From: Phycisphaeraceae bacterium
Lineage (GTDB): Bacteria; Planctomycetota; Phycisphaerae; Phycisphaerales; UBA1924
Length of the DNA: 64,000 nucleotides
Assembly (NCBI GenBank): GCA_019636625.1
Contig: JAHBXE010000009.1
Coordinates: forward strand, 1-64,000
Direction of reading: 5' to 3'
Shown: piece by piece, positions 1-7,890 of the stretch
Position numbering within the stretch: position 1 is the first letter of the stretch
Layout: each line of letters opens with the position of its first letter
The notes under the pieces: model-generated
The model's database searches: none
What the model was told of the DNA's origin: nothing
Seen by the model: only the letters and a program-made list of their open reading frames with translations
Made by a program: the position numbers and the translations under genes

Positions 1-1
1 C

Positions 2-1513
2 CGCGACGGCTCCTTCACCGCCTTTGCCTACCGCCAGACCATCCGCGGCAAGGAGGTCGACGGCAGCCTCGTCCGCGTCAAGGTCCGGCGCGGCGAGGTT
101 CCCTGCGTGGACTACGCCGCCGCCCGGCTCGCGGGCGAGCCGACGATCGGCAGCGAGACGCCGGTGCTCCCCGCGGAAGCGGCGGTCCTCACCGTGCAGG
201 CGATGTCGGGGCTCTCGGGGCTGGTCCTGGAGGGCGCTCCGGAACTGGTGGTCCTGCGCGGCGATGGCCGGCGCGAGGATGCGTGGTGCTGGCGGGTGAC
301 GATGCGCGAGGGGGAAGAGCCCCTGGTGAAGTCCCGGTCGTTCTACGTGGACACGAACCTGCCGCGGATCCTGTACGTCGGCCAGCACTTCGCGGCCAGT
401 CACCAGCCGACGACGGGAATCGTTCAAGGCTGGGGCATGCCCGCCGCGCCGCCGTGGCATCCGTACAAGGGCAACAGCAACGACCTCGTGCTCCACGCGA
501 TCCCGGGGATCAGCGTGCACGGCACGATCAGCGGCGCGCCGGAAGCGGTGTTCACGGACGCCAACGGCAACTTCGTGCTGAACTCGGGGTCGTCGGGCCA
601 GACGATCGCGGTGGATGCGACGTTTGGGAGACAGGGGCAGGGGTACAGGGTGGATACGGCTTTCTCAAACCCGAATGACTACCTCGGCGTTTCCTCGACT
701 GCGGCGGTAGGTTCCGACATCTCGTTGACACTCACGGGCAGCAACTCGAACTTCACTGAGGAGATGCGCGTTGCTCAGGTGGATGCGGCGATTGCAGCCG
801 TGCGGGCAAGGGCTTTCGCGACGCAGTACATCGGGACTGTATCGTTCAACGTGGCATTGCTGCCCAACGTGACCTCCACTGGCTGCGGGTTCTTTTTGGG
901 TTCATACCCGACGTACTCGATCTCGCTAGCCAAGTACAACTCGGCCACCTTTTGGAACTGCGCCTCGCACTCGGTCATCGGGCACGAGTTTGGCCATGCA
1001 ATGCTCGCCAGCTTGGGAATCACCACCGCGGCGCAGCCCGCCTTCCACGAAGGGTTTGCCGATGCCTACGACAACATGATGAACGACAGCAACGTGGCGG
1101 GACCATCGCAACGGACAAATGGCGGCAACATTCGCGATGACCCACGAAGTCAGCACATCAACTGCCAGTACCCTCTCACTCAGCACGGCACGATGCACCC
1201 CCACTGCGGATGCTTTGATCCTGAAGGCGACCCTTATATAGCTCTGCCGCTCACGTCAGGAGTGTGGGTCCGCATTCGAGTCGGCTTCAAGAACGAGTAC
1301 GGCGATGACGACGGCCTTGACAAGGCTCGAACGCTCTTTGGCAACTGGTGCCTGCTCACGGCGGGCGGCGATGAACAATGCCAGGGCCTGCATCCCGGAA
1401 GTCTGCTCGAAGTGCTGAACTCAATGGACTCCGAGGACACGACCTGGATCGAGATAATCGAAACGGCGTTTGCCGAGCACAACATCTGTGCGACCGGTCC
1501 CTGCACCAACTGA
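2..1513 (+). CDS. Secreted zinc metallopeptidase with FTP-type propeptide, 5' end cut by window edge
   Basis: The reading frame is open from the first bases, so the start lies upstream. The first visible residues (FAYRQTIRGKEVDGSLVRVK) look like the end of an FTP propeptide of the fungalysin/thermolysin (M36/M4) type. A zinc site follows: GHEFGHA, encoded near 980-1000, supplies the HEXXH pair, and a downstream FHEGFAD supplies the likely third ligand Glu. The middle section (PGISVHGTISGAPEAVFTDANGNF) resembles a carboxypeptidase-regulatory-like beta domain inserted between propeptide and catalytic part. No dockerin or PEP-CTERM tail is present. It probably acts outside the cytoplasm as an endopeptidase. 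Family placement within the FTP-bearing zincins is inference; the zinc motif is seen directly. Confidence 0.8.
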   Translation, partial: RDGSFTAFAYRQTIRGKEVDGSLVRVKVRRGEVPCVDYAAARLAGEPTIGSETPVLPAEAAVLTVQAMSGLSGLVLEGAPELVVLRGDGRREDAWCWRVTMREGEEPLVKSRSFYVDTNLPRILYVGQHFAASHQPTTGIVQGWGMPAAPPWHPYKGNSNDLVLHAIPGISVHGTISGAPEAVFTDANGNFVLNSGSSGQTIAVDATFGRQGQGYRVDTAFSNPNDYLGVSSTAAVGSDISLTLTGSNSNFTEEMRVAQVDAAIAAVRARAFATQYIGTVSFNVALLPNVTSTGCGFFLGSYPTYSISLAKYNSATFWNCASHSVIGHEFGHAMLASLGITTAAQPAFHEGFADAYDNMMNDSNVAGPSQRTNGGNIRDDPRSQHINCQYPLTQHGTMHPHCGCFDPEGDPYIALPLTSGVWVRIRVGFKNEYGDDDGLDKARTLFGNWCLLTAGGDEQCQGLHPGSLLEVLNSMDSEDTTWIEIIETAFAEHNICATGPCTN

Positions 1514-1536
1514 ACACGCAAACCTCAGGAGGCACT

Positions 1537-2262
1537 ATGCGCAGATCGCTGATGCACGTGACGCTCGTCTTTGTGACCGGGGTGGTCCCCGAATTTGCAA
1601 TGGCCCAACCCACCTCCCCGCCAGCCCGATTTCACACGACCGTGTCATGGGTCGAAGTCGCCACGGGCACGCTGGACCCCGTGTCGTCGCCCAACGGCGT
1701 CCTCGAACCGGGCGAGAGCGCGCTCATGCGGCTCTCGCTCGAGTTCTCGCCCGGTGTCGGCCAGCTGGTGCGGTACTGGGTCTCCGGGGTCGGCTGGCTC
1801 GAGTCGCCGGTCGCGGGGTTTTCTGACACCTACTTCAGCGCCATCGCGACGGGCGCAGGCGGAGGGACGTGGACACTGGCGCCTTCTCCGCCTGAGTTTC
1901 CGTCAGGCCTGTTCATCACTTTGCCTGAAACCGGATCAGTGTTGGTTGCAGGAGCATGGCAGCCGTTTCCTGCCCCGGGACAGATGCCTAACGCGATGAA
2001 CCCCCTCCCGAACCTGTGGGCCGCGACGTGGACTCCGCCGCACTACACGGCCCGAACCGCCGAGTTCCGCTTTCAAAGCGCATCCCCGGCCGGGTACTTG
2101 TTCGCAGAGTTCCCTTCCGCTCCCGGCGGCTTTCATGGCGTCGAAGTGCGCCAGATGGAGTTCGGCGTCGTCAACATCCCCATCGCCCCCGCCCCCGCCT
2201 CGTGCCTTCCCTTCCTCGCCCTCGGCTTCACGGCGCTTCGCCGAACCCGCCGGAGGACCTGA
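1537..2262 (+). CDS. Secreted protein with PEP-CTERM-like tail
   Basis: A 241-residue protein of unknown function. The ATG is chosen because AGGAGG sits 5 nt upstream and the next residues form a signal peptide ending AMAQ. In-frame codons further upstream lie inside the preceding gene. The body is a predicted beta-rich extracellular domain without recognisable catalytic motifs; it starts VSWVEVATGTLDPVSSPNG and contains LEPGESALMRLSLEF, reminiscent of extracellular repeat or CARDB-like domains. The C terminus has a Pro/Ala turn (APAPAS), a short hydrophobic stretch (LPFLALGFTAL) and an Arg cluster (RRTRRRT), a PEP-CTERM-like sorting signal. It begins 23 nt after the metallopeptidase and is probably cotranscribed with it. 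Confidence 0.7.
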   Translation: MRRSLMHVTLVFVTGVVPEFAMAQPTSPPARFHTTVSWVEVATGTLDPVSSPNGVLEPGESALMRLSLEFSPGVGQLVRYWVSGVGWLESPVAGFSDTYFSAIATGAGGGTWTLAPSPPEFPSGLFITLPETGSVLVAGAWQPFPAPGQMPNAMNPLPNLWAATWTPPHYTARTAEFRFQSASPAGYLFAEFPSAPGGFHGVEVRQMEFGVVNIPIAPAPASCLPFLALGFTALRRTRRRT

Positions 2263-2531
2263 TGCGCGGCCCACGTTCTCCAGCCCGTTTCCGCGCTGGT
2301 CCAACCCCGTTGCGGCCTCGTCTCCTCTTCGCCGCCGCGGCGGCGTTCCTCGAGCAGCACGCGGCGGTCTTCGGCGGCGCGTTGGCCAACGGCCGCCCGG
2401 AACTCACGCCCGTCTGGGTCCGCGAATCACGGAGCGGCTCCTTCACCGCCCCCGCCTCGTACCTTCCCCTCATCCCCCTCGCCCTCATCGTGCTCCGCCG
2501 TCGCCGCTCCCCCATCCTCACCACAACTTAA
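2262..2531 (+). CDS. Possible small protein with a second PEP-CTERM-like tail (doubtful)
   Basis: An 89-codon frame whose ATG overlaps the previous stop by one base (TGATG), a normal coupling arrangement. The N-terminal half is Arg/Ala-rich with a hydrophobic LLFAAAAAFL segment. The C-terminal part reads APASYLPLIPLALIVLRRRR, again a hydrophobic helix plus Arg cluster. It may be a real small exported protein, or the tail of a decayed PEP-CTERM gene whose body was deleted. No homologue is recognised and no separate ribosome-binding site is visible, so the call is weak. Confidence 0.3.
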   Translation: MRGPRSPARFRAGPTPLRPRLLFAAAAAFLEQHAAVFGGALANGRPELTPVWVRESRSGSFTAPASYLPLIPLALIVLRRRRSPILTTT

Positions 2532-2626
2532 CGTCGCCCGCTCCGTCCACCGGCTCACCTTGGCCGATACTCTCCTCCGCCGGGCCTTACCCCCACCCAC
2601 ACGCCGCGGCGGCGGAGAAGTTCCGC

Positions 2627-3526
2627 ATGGCCCAGCGCGCCCGATTCCGCACCGTCTTCATCAGCGACCTCCACTTGGGCGCCGCGGGCGCCCGGGCGGA
2701 CGATGTCGCCGCGTTCCTCAAGAGCATCGACTGCGACACGCTCTACCTTGTCGGCGACATCCTCGACATGTGGCGGCTCCGCAAGCGCTGGCTCTGGCCC
2801 GAGGCCAACAACCGCGTCGTCCGCCGCCTGCTCAAACTCGGCAAGCGGGGCACGCGCATCGTCTACATCCCCGGCAACCACGACGACCCCGCTCGCCGCT
2901 ACGCCGGCCTGAACTTCGGCGGCGTGGAGATCGCCCTGCACAGCATCCACACCACCGCCGACGGCCGTTCCCTGCTCATCACCCACGGCGACCAGTTCGA
3001 CCTCGTCGTCCGCAACGCCCGCCTCCTTTCCGCCCTCGGGGCCTGGGCGTACGACTGGCTCGTCCGCCTCAACCGCCACTACAACCGCTTCCGCTCCGCG
3101 CTCGGGCTCGACTACTGGTCCCTCTCGCAGTTCATCAAACTCAAGGTCAAGTCCGCCTGCACTCACATCTCCCGCTTCGAGGACGCCCTGATCGAGGAAG
3201 CCCGCCGGTCCGGGCACGCGGGCGTCGTCTGCGGCCACATCCACAAGGCCGAAGTCCGCGAGGTCGGCGGCGTCTCCTATTACAACTGCGGCGACTGGGT
3301 CGAATCCTGCACCGCCCTCGTCGAGCACACCGACGGCCGTCTCGAAGTCATCGACGGCCTTGAACTCACACGCCAGGTCGCCGCGGCACGCGAGGCCTCG
3401 CGCATCGACCTCAAGCAGATCGAGGAGGAGGTCGAATCCATGCCCCTGCCGGACCTCCCCACCTCCGACCGCTGGCGGGAACTCCTCGCCGACGAGGCGA
3501 ACCCCTACGGACCGGGCACCGCCTGA
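2627..3526 (+). CDS. LpxH-like metallophosphatase (UDP-2,3-diacylglucosamine hydrolase family)
   Basis: 299 residues. The calcineurin-like phosphoesterase metal-site motifs appear in order: ISDLHLG near residue 12, GDILDMW near 42, GNHDD near 83, THGDQFD near 120 and CGHIHKAE near 203. This arrangement matches the COG2908/LpxH group, which cleaves UDP-2,3-diacylglucosamine to lipid X in lipid A synthesis. The protein is longer than E. coli LpxH (about 240 residues), with a charged C-terminal extension, so it may belong to a planctomycete branch with another nucleotide-lipid substrate. A GT4 glycosyltransferase follows after 19 nt, which supports a glycolipid role. An in-frame extension upstream of the chosen ATG is low-complexity Arg/Pro and was discarded. 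Confidence 0.8.
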   Translation: MAQRARFRTVFISDLHLGAAGARADDVAAFLKSIDCDTLYLVGDILDMWRLRKRWLWPEANNRVVRRLLKLGKRGTRIVYIPGNHDDPARRYAGLNFGGVEIALHSIHTTADGRSLLITHGDQFDLVVRNARLLSALGAWAYDWLVRLNRHYNRFRSALGLDYWSLSQFIKLKVKSACTHISRFEDALIEEARRSGHAGVVCGHIHKAEVREVGGVSYYNCGDWVESCTALVEHTDGRLEVIDGLELTRQVAAAREASRIDLKQIEEEVESMPLPDLPTSDRWRELLADEANPYGPGTA

Positions 3527-3545
3527 CCCGCCCTAGCATCGGCCC

Positions 3546-4535
3546 GTGAAGGACATCCGTGTGATCGCGGCATGCCTGGGCCGACGCTACAGCGGCGTCA
3601 ACGCCAGCATGGGCGCCGTCATCCCCGAGCAACTCAAGCACGAACGACTCGCCGCCATCGGCCGGAACATCCCGCAGGGCATCCCGACCCTGACTTGGGG
3701 ACAGGTGCTTCGGCACCGGCGCGACCGCCCGCGAATCTGGCACGCCCGCCGCAACACCGACATGGCCGTCGGGATCCTGCTCCGCACGCTCGGCTGGAAG
3801 TACAAACTTGTCTTCACCTCGGCGGCGCTGCGCCCCAAGACCTGGACCACGCGCTGGCTCATCCGCCGCATGGACGCCGTCATCGCGACCACGGCCAAGG
3901 CGGCCTCCTTTGTTCCCGTTCCCGCGACGGTCGTGATGCACGGCGTCGATCTCGAACGTTTCCGACCCGGCAAGTCCGACGAGCGAGAGAACCTGATCGG
4001 CATCTTCGGTCGCATCCGCGAGAACAAGGGCAGCGCCGACTTCGCCGAGGCCATGTGCCGCCTCCTGCCCCATCATCCGGACTGGAAGGCCGTCTACATC
4101 GGCCAGGCGGAGTCCGAGGCGTACCAGCGCGACCTTGAGTCCCGATTCCGGAGCGCCGGCATCGCCGACCGCATCACCTTCACCGGCTTCGTGCCCGAGG
4201 CCGACATCCCCGGCTGGTACCGCCGCCTGAAACTCGTCGTGTGCGCCAGCCGCCAGGAGGGCTTCGGCCTCCCCTGCCTCGAAGCCATGGCCTCCGGCTG
4301 CGCCGTCGTCGCCACCCACGCCGGCGCCTGGCCCGAGATCGTCACCCCAGAGTCCGGCCGGCTGGTCCCGTGCGCCGACGCCGCGGCGATGGCTGCCGCG
4401 ATCGAAGAAGTGCTCGAACAGACCGCCAACCTCGGCGCTGCGGGCCGCAAGCTCGTCGAACATCTTTTCGCCATCGCGAACGAGGCGAGCGGCATCCAAG
4501 CGGTTTATGACCGCCTCCTGCCACGCCAGACCTGA
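3546..4535 (+). CDS. Family 4 glycosyltransferase (GT-B), LPS-core type
   Basis: 329 residues starting at GTG. The C-terminal Rossmann half has the GT4 signature: GIFGRIRENKG (donor-site start), then ASRQEGFGLPCLEAMASG, whose E-x7-E pair binds the nucleotide sugar. An N-terminal acceptor-domain pattern precedes it (YSGVNASMG, then HARRNTDM). The overall form resembles LpcC/RfaG-like mannosyl- or glucosyltransferases of the LPS core. It lies directly behind the LpxH-like gene, so transfer of a sugar to a lipid A or core intermediate on the cytoplasmic face is a reasonable inference. Donor and acceptor cannot be read from the sequence. Confidence 0.8.
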   Translation: MKDIRVIAACLGRRYSGVNASMGAVIPEQLKHERLAAIGRNIPQGIPTLTWGQVLRHRRDRPRIWHARRNTDMAVGILLRTLGWKYKLVFTSAALRPKTWTTRWLIRRMDAVIATTAKAASFVPVPATVVMHGVDLERFRPGKSDERENLIGIFGRIRENKGSADFAEAMCRLLPHHPDWKAVYIGQAESEAYQRDLESRFRSAGIADRITFTGFVPEADIPGWYRRLKLVVCASRQEGFGLPCLEAMASGCAVVATHAGAWPEIVTPESGRLVPCADAAAMAAAIEEVLEQTANLGAAGRKLVEHLFAIANEASGIQAVYDRLLPRQT

Positions 4536-4560
4536 GCACCCCGCACGATCAGGTCGCGGC

Positions 4561-6018
4561 TTACGAACACCCCGCGGCGTACTTGTTCAAGAAGCACTGG
4601 AAGTCGTTGGCTGTCAACGCCGGGATTCCCGTGCTCCCGTCACAGTTCGCGTACGAGTCCCCCGCCGCGTACTTGTTCAGGAAGCACTGAAAGTCGTTCG
4701 CCGTCAAGAGCGGGCTGCCCGTCGAGCCGTCGCAGTTGGCGTAGCACGCCTGGGTCTCGCCCATGTCGATCAACAGCGCGGCGTTGCGGTTGGTCACGCC
4801 GTCGGTCAGCGTGACCTCCGCCACAATGAACCGACCGTTCGGGCTCATCGCGTACCCATCCTCCACGCTGGAGATCGAGAGCACCAGCATCCCGCCGACC
4901 TGCGTGACCCCCTCCTGCAGCAGCACCTGATCATCGAGGAAAAGCGCCGTATCCCGCGTCGTGTCGGGATCGTTCCAGTCGCCGAACCACAGCACCTTCC
5001 CGTTGTCCGCCATCTTGATGATGCTGCTCGTGCCGAATGAAGTCAGCGTGAAGCCGCCCGGAATCCCGGGCGGCGCATCGCCCTCCTGCCTGAACTTGGC
5101 CCCGTTGCGGATGATAACCCGGTCCGTGGCCGTATCGCCGCTCAGCGTGCCCGTGTACGCGTGCCCGCCCGCGTTGTTGATCGCCGCGCTGTTGCCGGAA
5201 CTTGAGAGCGACGCCCACGTGCGTCCGGCAATCGGCGAGGGCTCGGTCTCCATCGCCAGTTTCGTCAGGTTTCGGTACACCGCATCGTTCGCTCCGCCAA
5301 CACTTACCACGTAATAGATCGCATCGCCGTTGTTGTTGAAGTCGTACGAGTACGGCGTCGTGGCAAAGTCCGCCACCGCGACCGTCATGCCGGGCAGTGT
5401 GTCCCCTTCCTTGGCCAGCACAGACTCCGTGTACGTCCCGGTCGCCGGGTCAAAGTTCACGATCACCAGCGCCCGGTCCACCGTCGTCGCGATCGTCGGA
5501 TCGTCCACGCTCGCGATCACGAACAACCGGTTGGAGTCGTTCATCCTCGCATCGAAAAACCCGATGTACGGCGTGTTCGGCGCGAACTGCGGCGCTGTTG
5601 AGATGGCGCTCTCCTGCAGGATCAGTCGGTTGTTGAAGAACAGCCCCGAATCCGTGCTCGTCGAGCCCGTGTTGCGCAGGAACATGTTGGCCCCGCAGTT
5701 CCCCGCCGCGTTGATGCTGTTGGCGTCGAACGAACTCAGATTCCCGGGACTCACCCCCACGAGCGTCTGGTTCTCCTGCAGCAACAGCACACCGCTGCGA
5801 AGCTTGACGGCATCCGCCGTGGTGTCCGGGTTGTCCGTGTCCGCCTCGATCACCCACTGCCCGCTGTTGTTCACGGCGACGCTCTCGATCGTCGTGACAA
5901 ACCCGACGCCCACCACCGGGTCGCCCGCGACCAGCACGGGCGTGATGGTCTGAGCCGAGGCGGGAAGCCCCGCCGCCAGAACCAGCGCCAGCCCCGAACG
6001 AACAGAACGCATCGCCAT
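4561..6018 (-). CDS. Secreted repeat protein with double GC-type dockerin tail
   Basis: 485 residues. The ATG is chosen because GGAGGA lies 6 nt upstream and the product starts with a signal peptide (SGLALVLAAGLPASAQ). In-frame codons further upstream fall in the promoter region. The body has repeated blocks around FDDQVLLQEG, NGKVLWFGDW and NNRLILQESA, each about 90 residues apart, as in beta-propeller-like surface proteins of planctomycetes. The last 60 residues hold two copies of a dockerin-like unit: NCDGSTGSPLLTANDFQCFL, then a second copy with GIPAL in place of GSPLL, ending AAGCS. Function is unknown; extracellular display through the dockerin-like tail is inferred. It is divergently paired with a dockerin-tailed nuclease-family gene. 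Confidence 0.75.
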   Translation of the reverse strand: MAMRSVRSGLALVLAAGLPASAQTITPVLVAGDPVVGVGFVTTIESVAVNNSGQWVIEADTDNPDTTADAVKLRSGVLLLQENQTLVGVSPGNLSSFDANSINAAGNCGANMFLRNTGSTSTDSGLFFNNRLILQESAISTAPQFAPNTPYIGFFDARMNDSNRLFVIASVDDPTIATTVDRALVIVNFDPATGTYTESVLAKEGDTLPGMTVAVADFATTPYSYDFNNNGDAIYYVVSVGGANDAVYRNLTKLAMETEPSPIAGRTWASLSSSGNSAAINNAGGHAYTGTLSGDTATDRVIIRNGAKFRQEGDAPPGIPGGFTLTSFGTSSIIKMADNGKVLWFGDWNDPDTTRDTALFLDDQVLLQEGVTQVGGMLVLSISSVEDGYAMSPNGRFIVAEVTLTDGVTNRNAALLIDMGETQACYANCDGSTGSPLLTANDFQCFLNKYAAGDSYANCDGSTGIPALTANDFQCFLNKYAAGCS

Positions 6019-6043
6019 GATCGAGTCCTCCGTGGAATCAGGC

Positions 6044-6072
6044 ATTATCCCCAGAACGGACCATTTCCCCAA
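6044..6072 (-). promoter_or_regulatory. Sigma-70-type promoter of the leftward dockerin gene
   Basis: On the minus strand, a TTGGGG -35 element (6067-6072) is separated by 17 bp from a GATAAT -10 element (6044-6049). The expected start is near 6037, just upstream of the GGAGGA ribosome site and the ATG at 6018. Elements were read by eye. Confidence 0.5.
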
Positions 6073-6114
6073 GCCATTCCTGCGAATAAATGCCCGCGGA
6101 CCTTTCGCCAGCCC

Positions 6115-6143
6115 TTGGGGACCAAGGGCCCACCCCGTATAGT
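6115..6143 (+). promoter_or_regulatory. Sigma-70-type promoter of the rightward dockerin gene
   Basis: TTGGGG (6115-6120), 17 bp, then TATAGT (6138-6143). The downstream ATG is at 6161 with GGAG at 6150-6153, so the leader would be only about ten bases. The -35 sequence and spacing are identical to the divergent promoter on the other strand. Confidence 0.5.
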
Positions 6144-6160
6144 GGTGCCGGAGATTGCAG

Positions 6161-7726
6161 ATGAAGAGATGGACCCTGATCAATGCCCTGATGCTTGCCG
6201 CCGGCACCACCGCCCACGCCCAGCTCCGCATCGCCACCTGGAACGTCAGCAGCTACAACGGCACCGGCCGCGCCGCGGACTTCCAGACCGCCATCTACGG
6301 CGTGTTCCAGGGCCGGTCCATGGCGCCCGACGTCATCATCTGCCAGGAGTTCACCAGCGCCAGCGCCTGGACCACATTCCGAAACCTGCTCAACTCCGCG
6401 TCCGGCAGCCCCGGCGACTGGCTCGCCGCCCCATGGGTCGACGGCCCGGACACGGACACGGTCTGCTACTACCGCTCCGGCAAACTCCAGTTCCTTGGAC
6501 ACACTATCGTGGCAACGGGCGGCGCCGCCCCCGCCCAGCCACGCCACACGATGCGCTACGACTTCCGCCCCGTGGGCTACACCTCCGCCGGCGCGACTTT
6601 CGCCCTCTACGGCACGCACATGAAAGCCGGCTCCGACCAGAACACCGACTGGCCCCGCCGCCTCGTCGAGGCCCAGGCCATCCGCGCCGACGCCACCGCC
6701 CTCCCCGCTGGCTGGCACTTCCTTCTCGGCGGCGACTTCAACATGCAACGCTCCACCGAGCCCGCGTATGTCGAACTTGTCGGCTCGCAGGCCAACAACG
6801 CGGGCCAGTTCTTCGACCCCATCAAGACCCCCGGAACCGCGGGAACAGGCAACTGGAGCAGCGTGCAGTCCATGCGGTTCGTGCACACGCAGGCCCCCGC
6901 CGGGGTCGTATCGACCAGTGGCGGCATGGACGACCGCTTCGACCAGATCCTCGTCTCCTCCAGCCTCGTTGATGGCCAGGGCTTCGATTACATCGGGAAC
7001 CCCAACATCGCCTACAGCACCTCAACCTGGAACGACCCGAACCACTCCTACCGCGCCTGGGGCAACGACGGGACCAGCTACAACCAGAACATCACCATCA
7101 CCGGCAACGCCATGGTCGGCCCGGACATCGCCCAGGCCCTCTTCAACGCCGCGAATAGCGACACGTTCGGCGGCCACTTGCCTGTCTTCCTCGACCTCCG
7201 CGTCCCCGGCAAGGTCGCCTCGGTCACCTCCATCAACTTCGGCCAGGTCCTCCAGAACTCCTCCGAGCAGCGAACCCTCACCGTCTCCAACGGCGGCAAC
7301 ACCGCCCTCTGGACCACCGCCGGCATTGCCACGCTCACCTACTCCCTCTCCGCATCCTCCGGCTTCACCGCCCCCGGCGGCACCTTTTCCGCCCTTCCGG
7401 GTGCCGCGGGCAACAACCACACCATCACGATGAACACATCGGCCCTTGGCACGCTCAACGGCACCGTCACCATCACCTCCAACGATCCCGACACCCCCAT
7501 CCGGATCATCACCCTCTCCGGCGAGGTCATTCCCGCCGCCTGCTACGCCAACTGCGACCAATCCACCGGCGCGCCCCTGCTCACCGCCAACGACTTCCAG
7601 TGCTTCCTCAACAAGTTCGCCGCCGGTGACACGTACGCCAACTGCGACCAGTCCACCGGCTCGCCCCTGCTCACGGCGAACGACTTCCAGTGCTTCCTGA
7701 ACAAGTTTGCACAGGGCTGTGGTTAG
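6161..7726 (+). CDS. Secreted endonuclease/exonuclease/phosphatase-family protein with dockerin tail
   Basis: 521 residues. The ATG follows GGAG by 7 nt and opens a signal peptide (INALMLAAGTTAHAQ); an in-frame TTG 6 nt earlier was not used. Residues about 17-330 form an EEP (DNase I-like) fold: IATWNVSS, ICQEF (metal-binding Glu), YGTHMKAG, GGDFNMQ (Asp/Asn pair), DDRFDQIL and GHLPVFLD (terminal His). It should therefore be an extracellular phosphodiesterase acting on nucleic acid or a phospho-ester. A beta-sandwich of the choice-of-anchor D type (SINFGQVLQNSSEQRTLTVS) follows near residues 345-455, then two dockerin-like units ending FAQGCG. Substrate is unknown. All main EEP catalytic positions seem present. 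Confidence 0.8.
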   Translation: MKRWTLINALMLAAGTTAHAQLRIATWNVSSYNGTGRAADFQTAIYGVFQGRSMAPDVIICQEFTSASAWTTFRNLLNSASGSPGDWLAAPWVDGPDTDTVCYYRSGKLQFLGHTIVATGGAAPAQPRHTMRYDFRPVGYTSAGATFALYGTHMKAGSDQNTDWPRRLVEAQAIRADATALPAGWHFLLGGDFNMQRSTEPAYVELVGSQANNAGQFFDPIKTPGTAGTGNWSSVQSMRFVHTQAPAGVVSTSGGMDDRFDQILVSSSLVDGQGFDYIGNPNIAYSTSTWNDPNHSYRAWGNDGTSYNQNITITGNAMVGPDIAQALFNAANSDTFGGHLPVFLDLRVPGKVASVTSINFGQVLQNSSEQRTLTVSNGGNTALWTTAGIATLTYSLSASSGFTAPGGTFSALPGAAGNNHTITMNTSALGTLNGTVTITSNDPDTPIRIITLSGEVIPAACYANCDQSTGAPLLTANDFQCFLNKFAAGDTYANCDQSTGSPLLTANDFQCFLNKFAQGCG

Positions 7727-7763
7727 GTCGACGGCCGGTCCACCCAACCGAGTGTTTTTCTCC

Positions 7764-7792
7764 TTGACAGACATCGGGACTTGTGTCATACT
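7764..7792 (+). promoter_or_regulatory. Promoter of the frameshifted secreted gene
   Basis: A consensus TTGACA (7764-7769) is followed after 17 bp by CATACT (7787-7792). It lies about 100 bp before the signal-peptide ATG at 7891. Confidence 0.5.
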
Positions 7793-7890
7793 GCCTTGGT
7801 GACGCGGACCAGGTCGTCTTGCCAACCGCCCCCGGGAGCGCCTTCGCCCGTTGCGGCAGGCCACGGATGAAATGAGAAAGGAATGAACCG

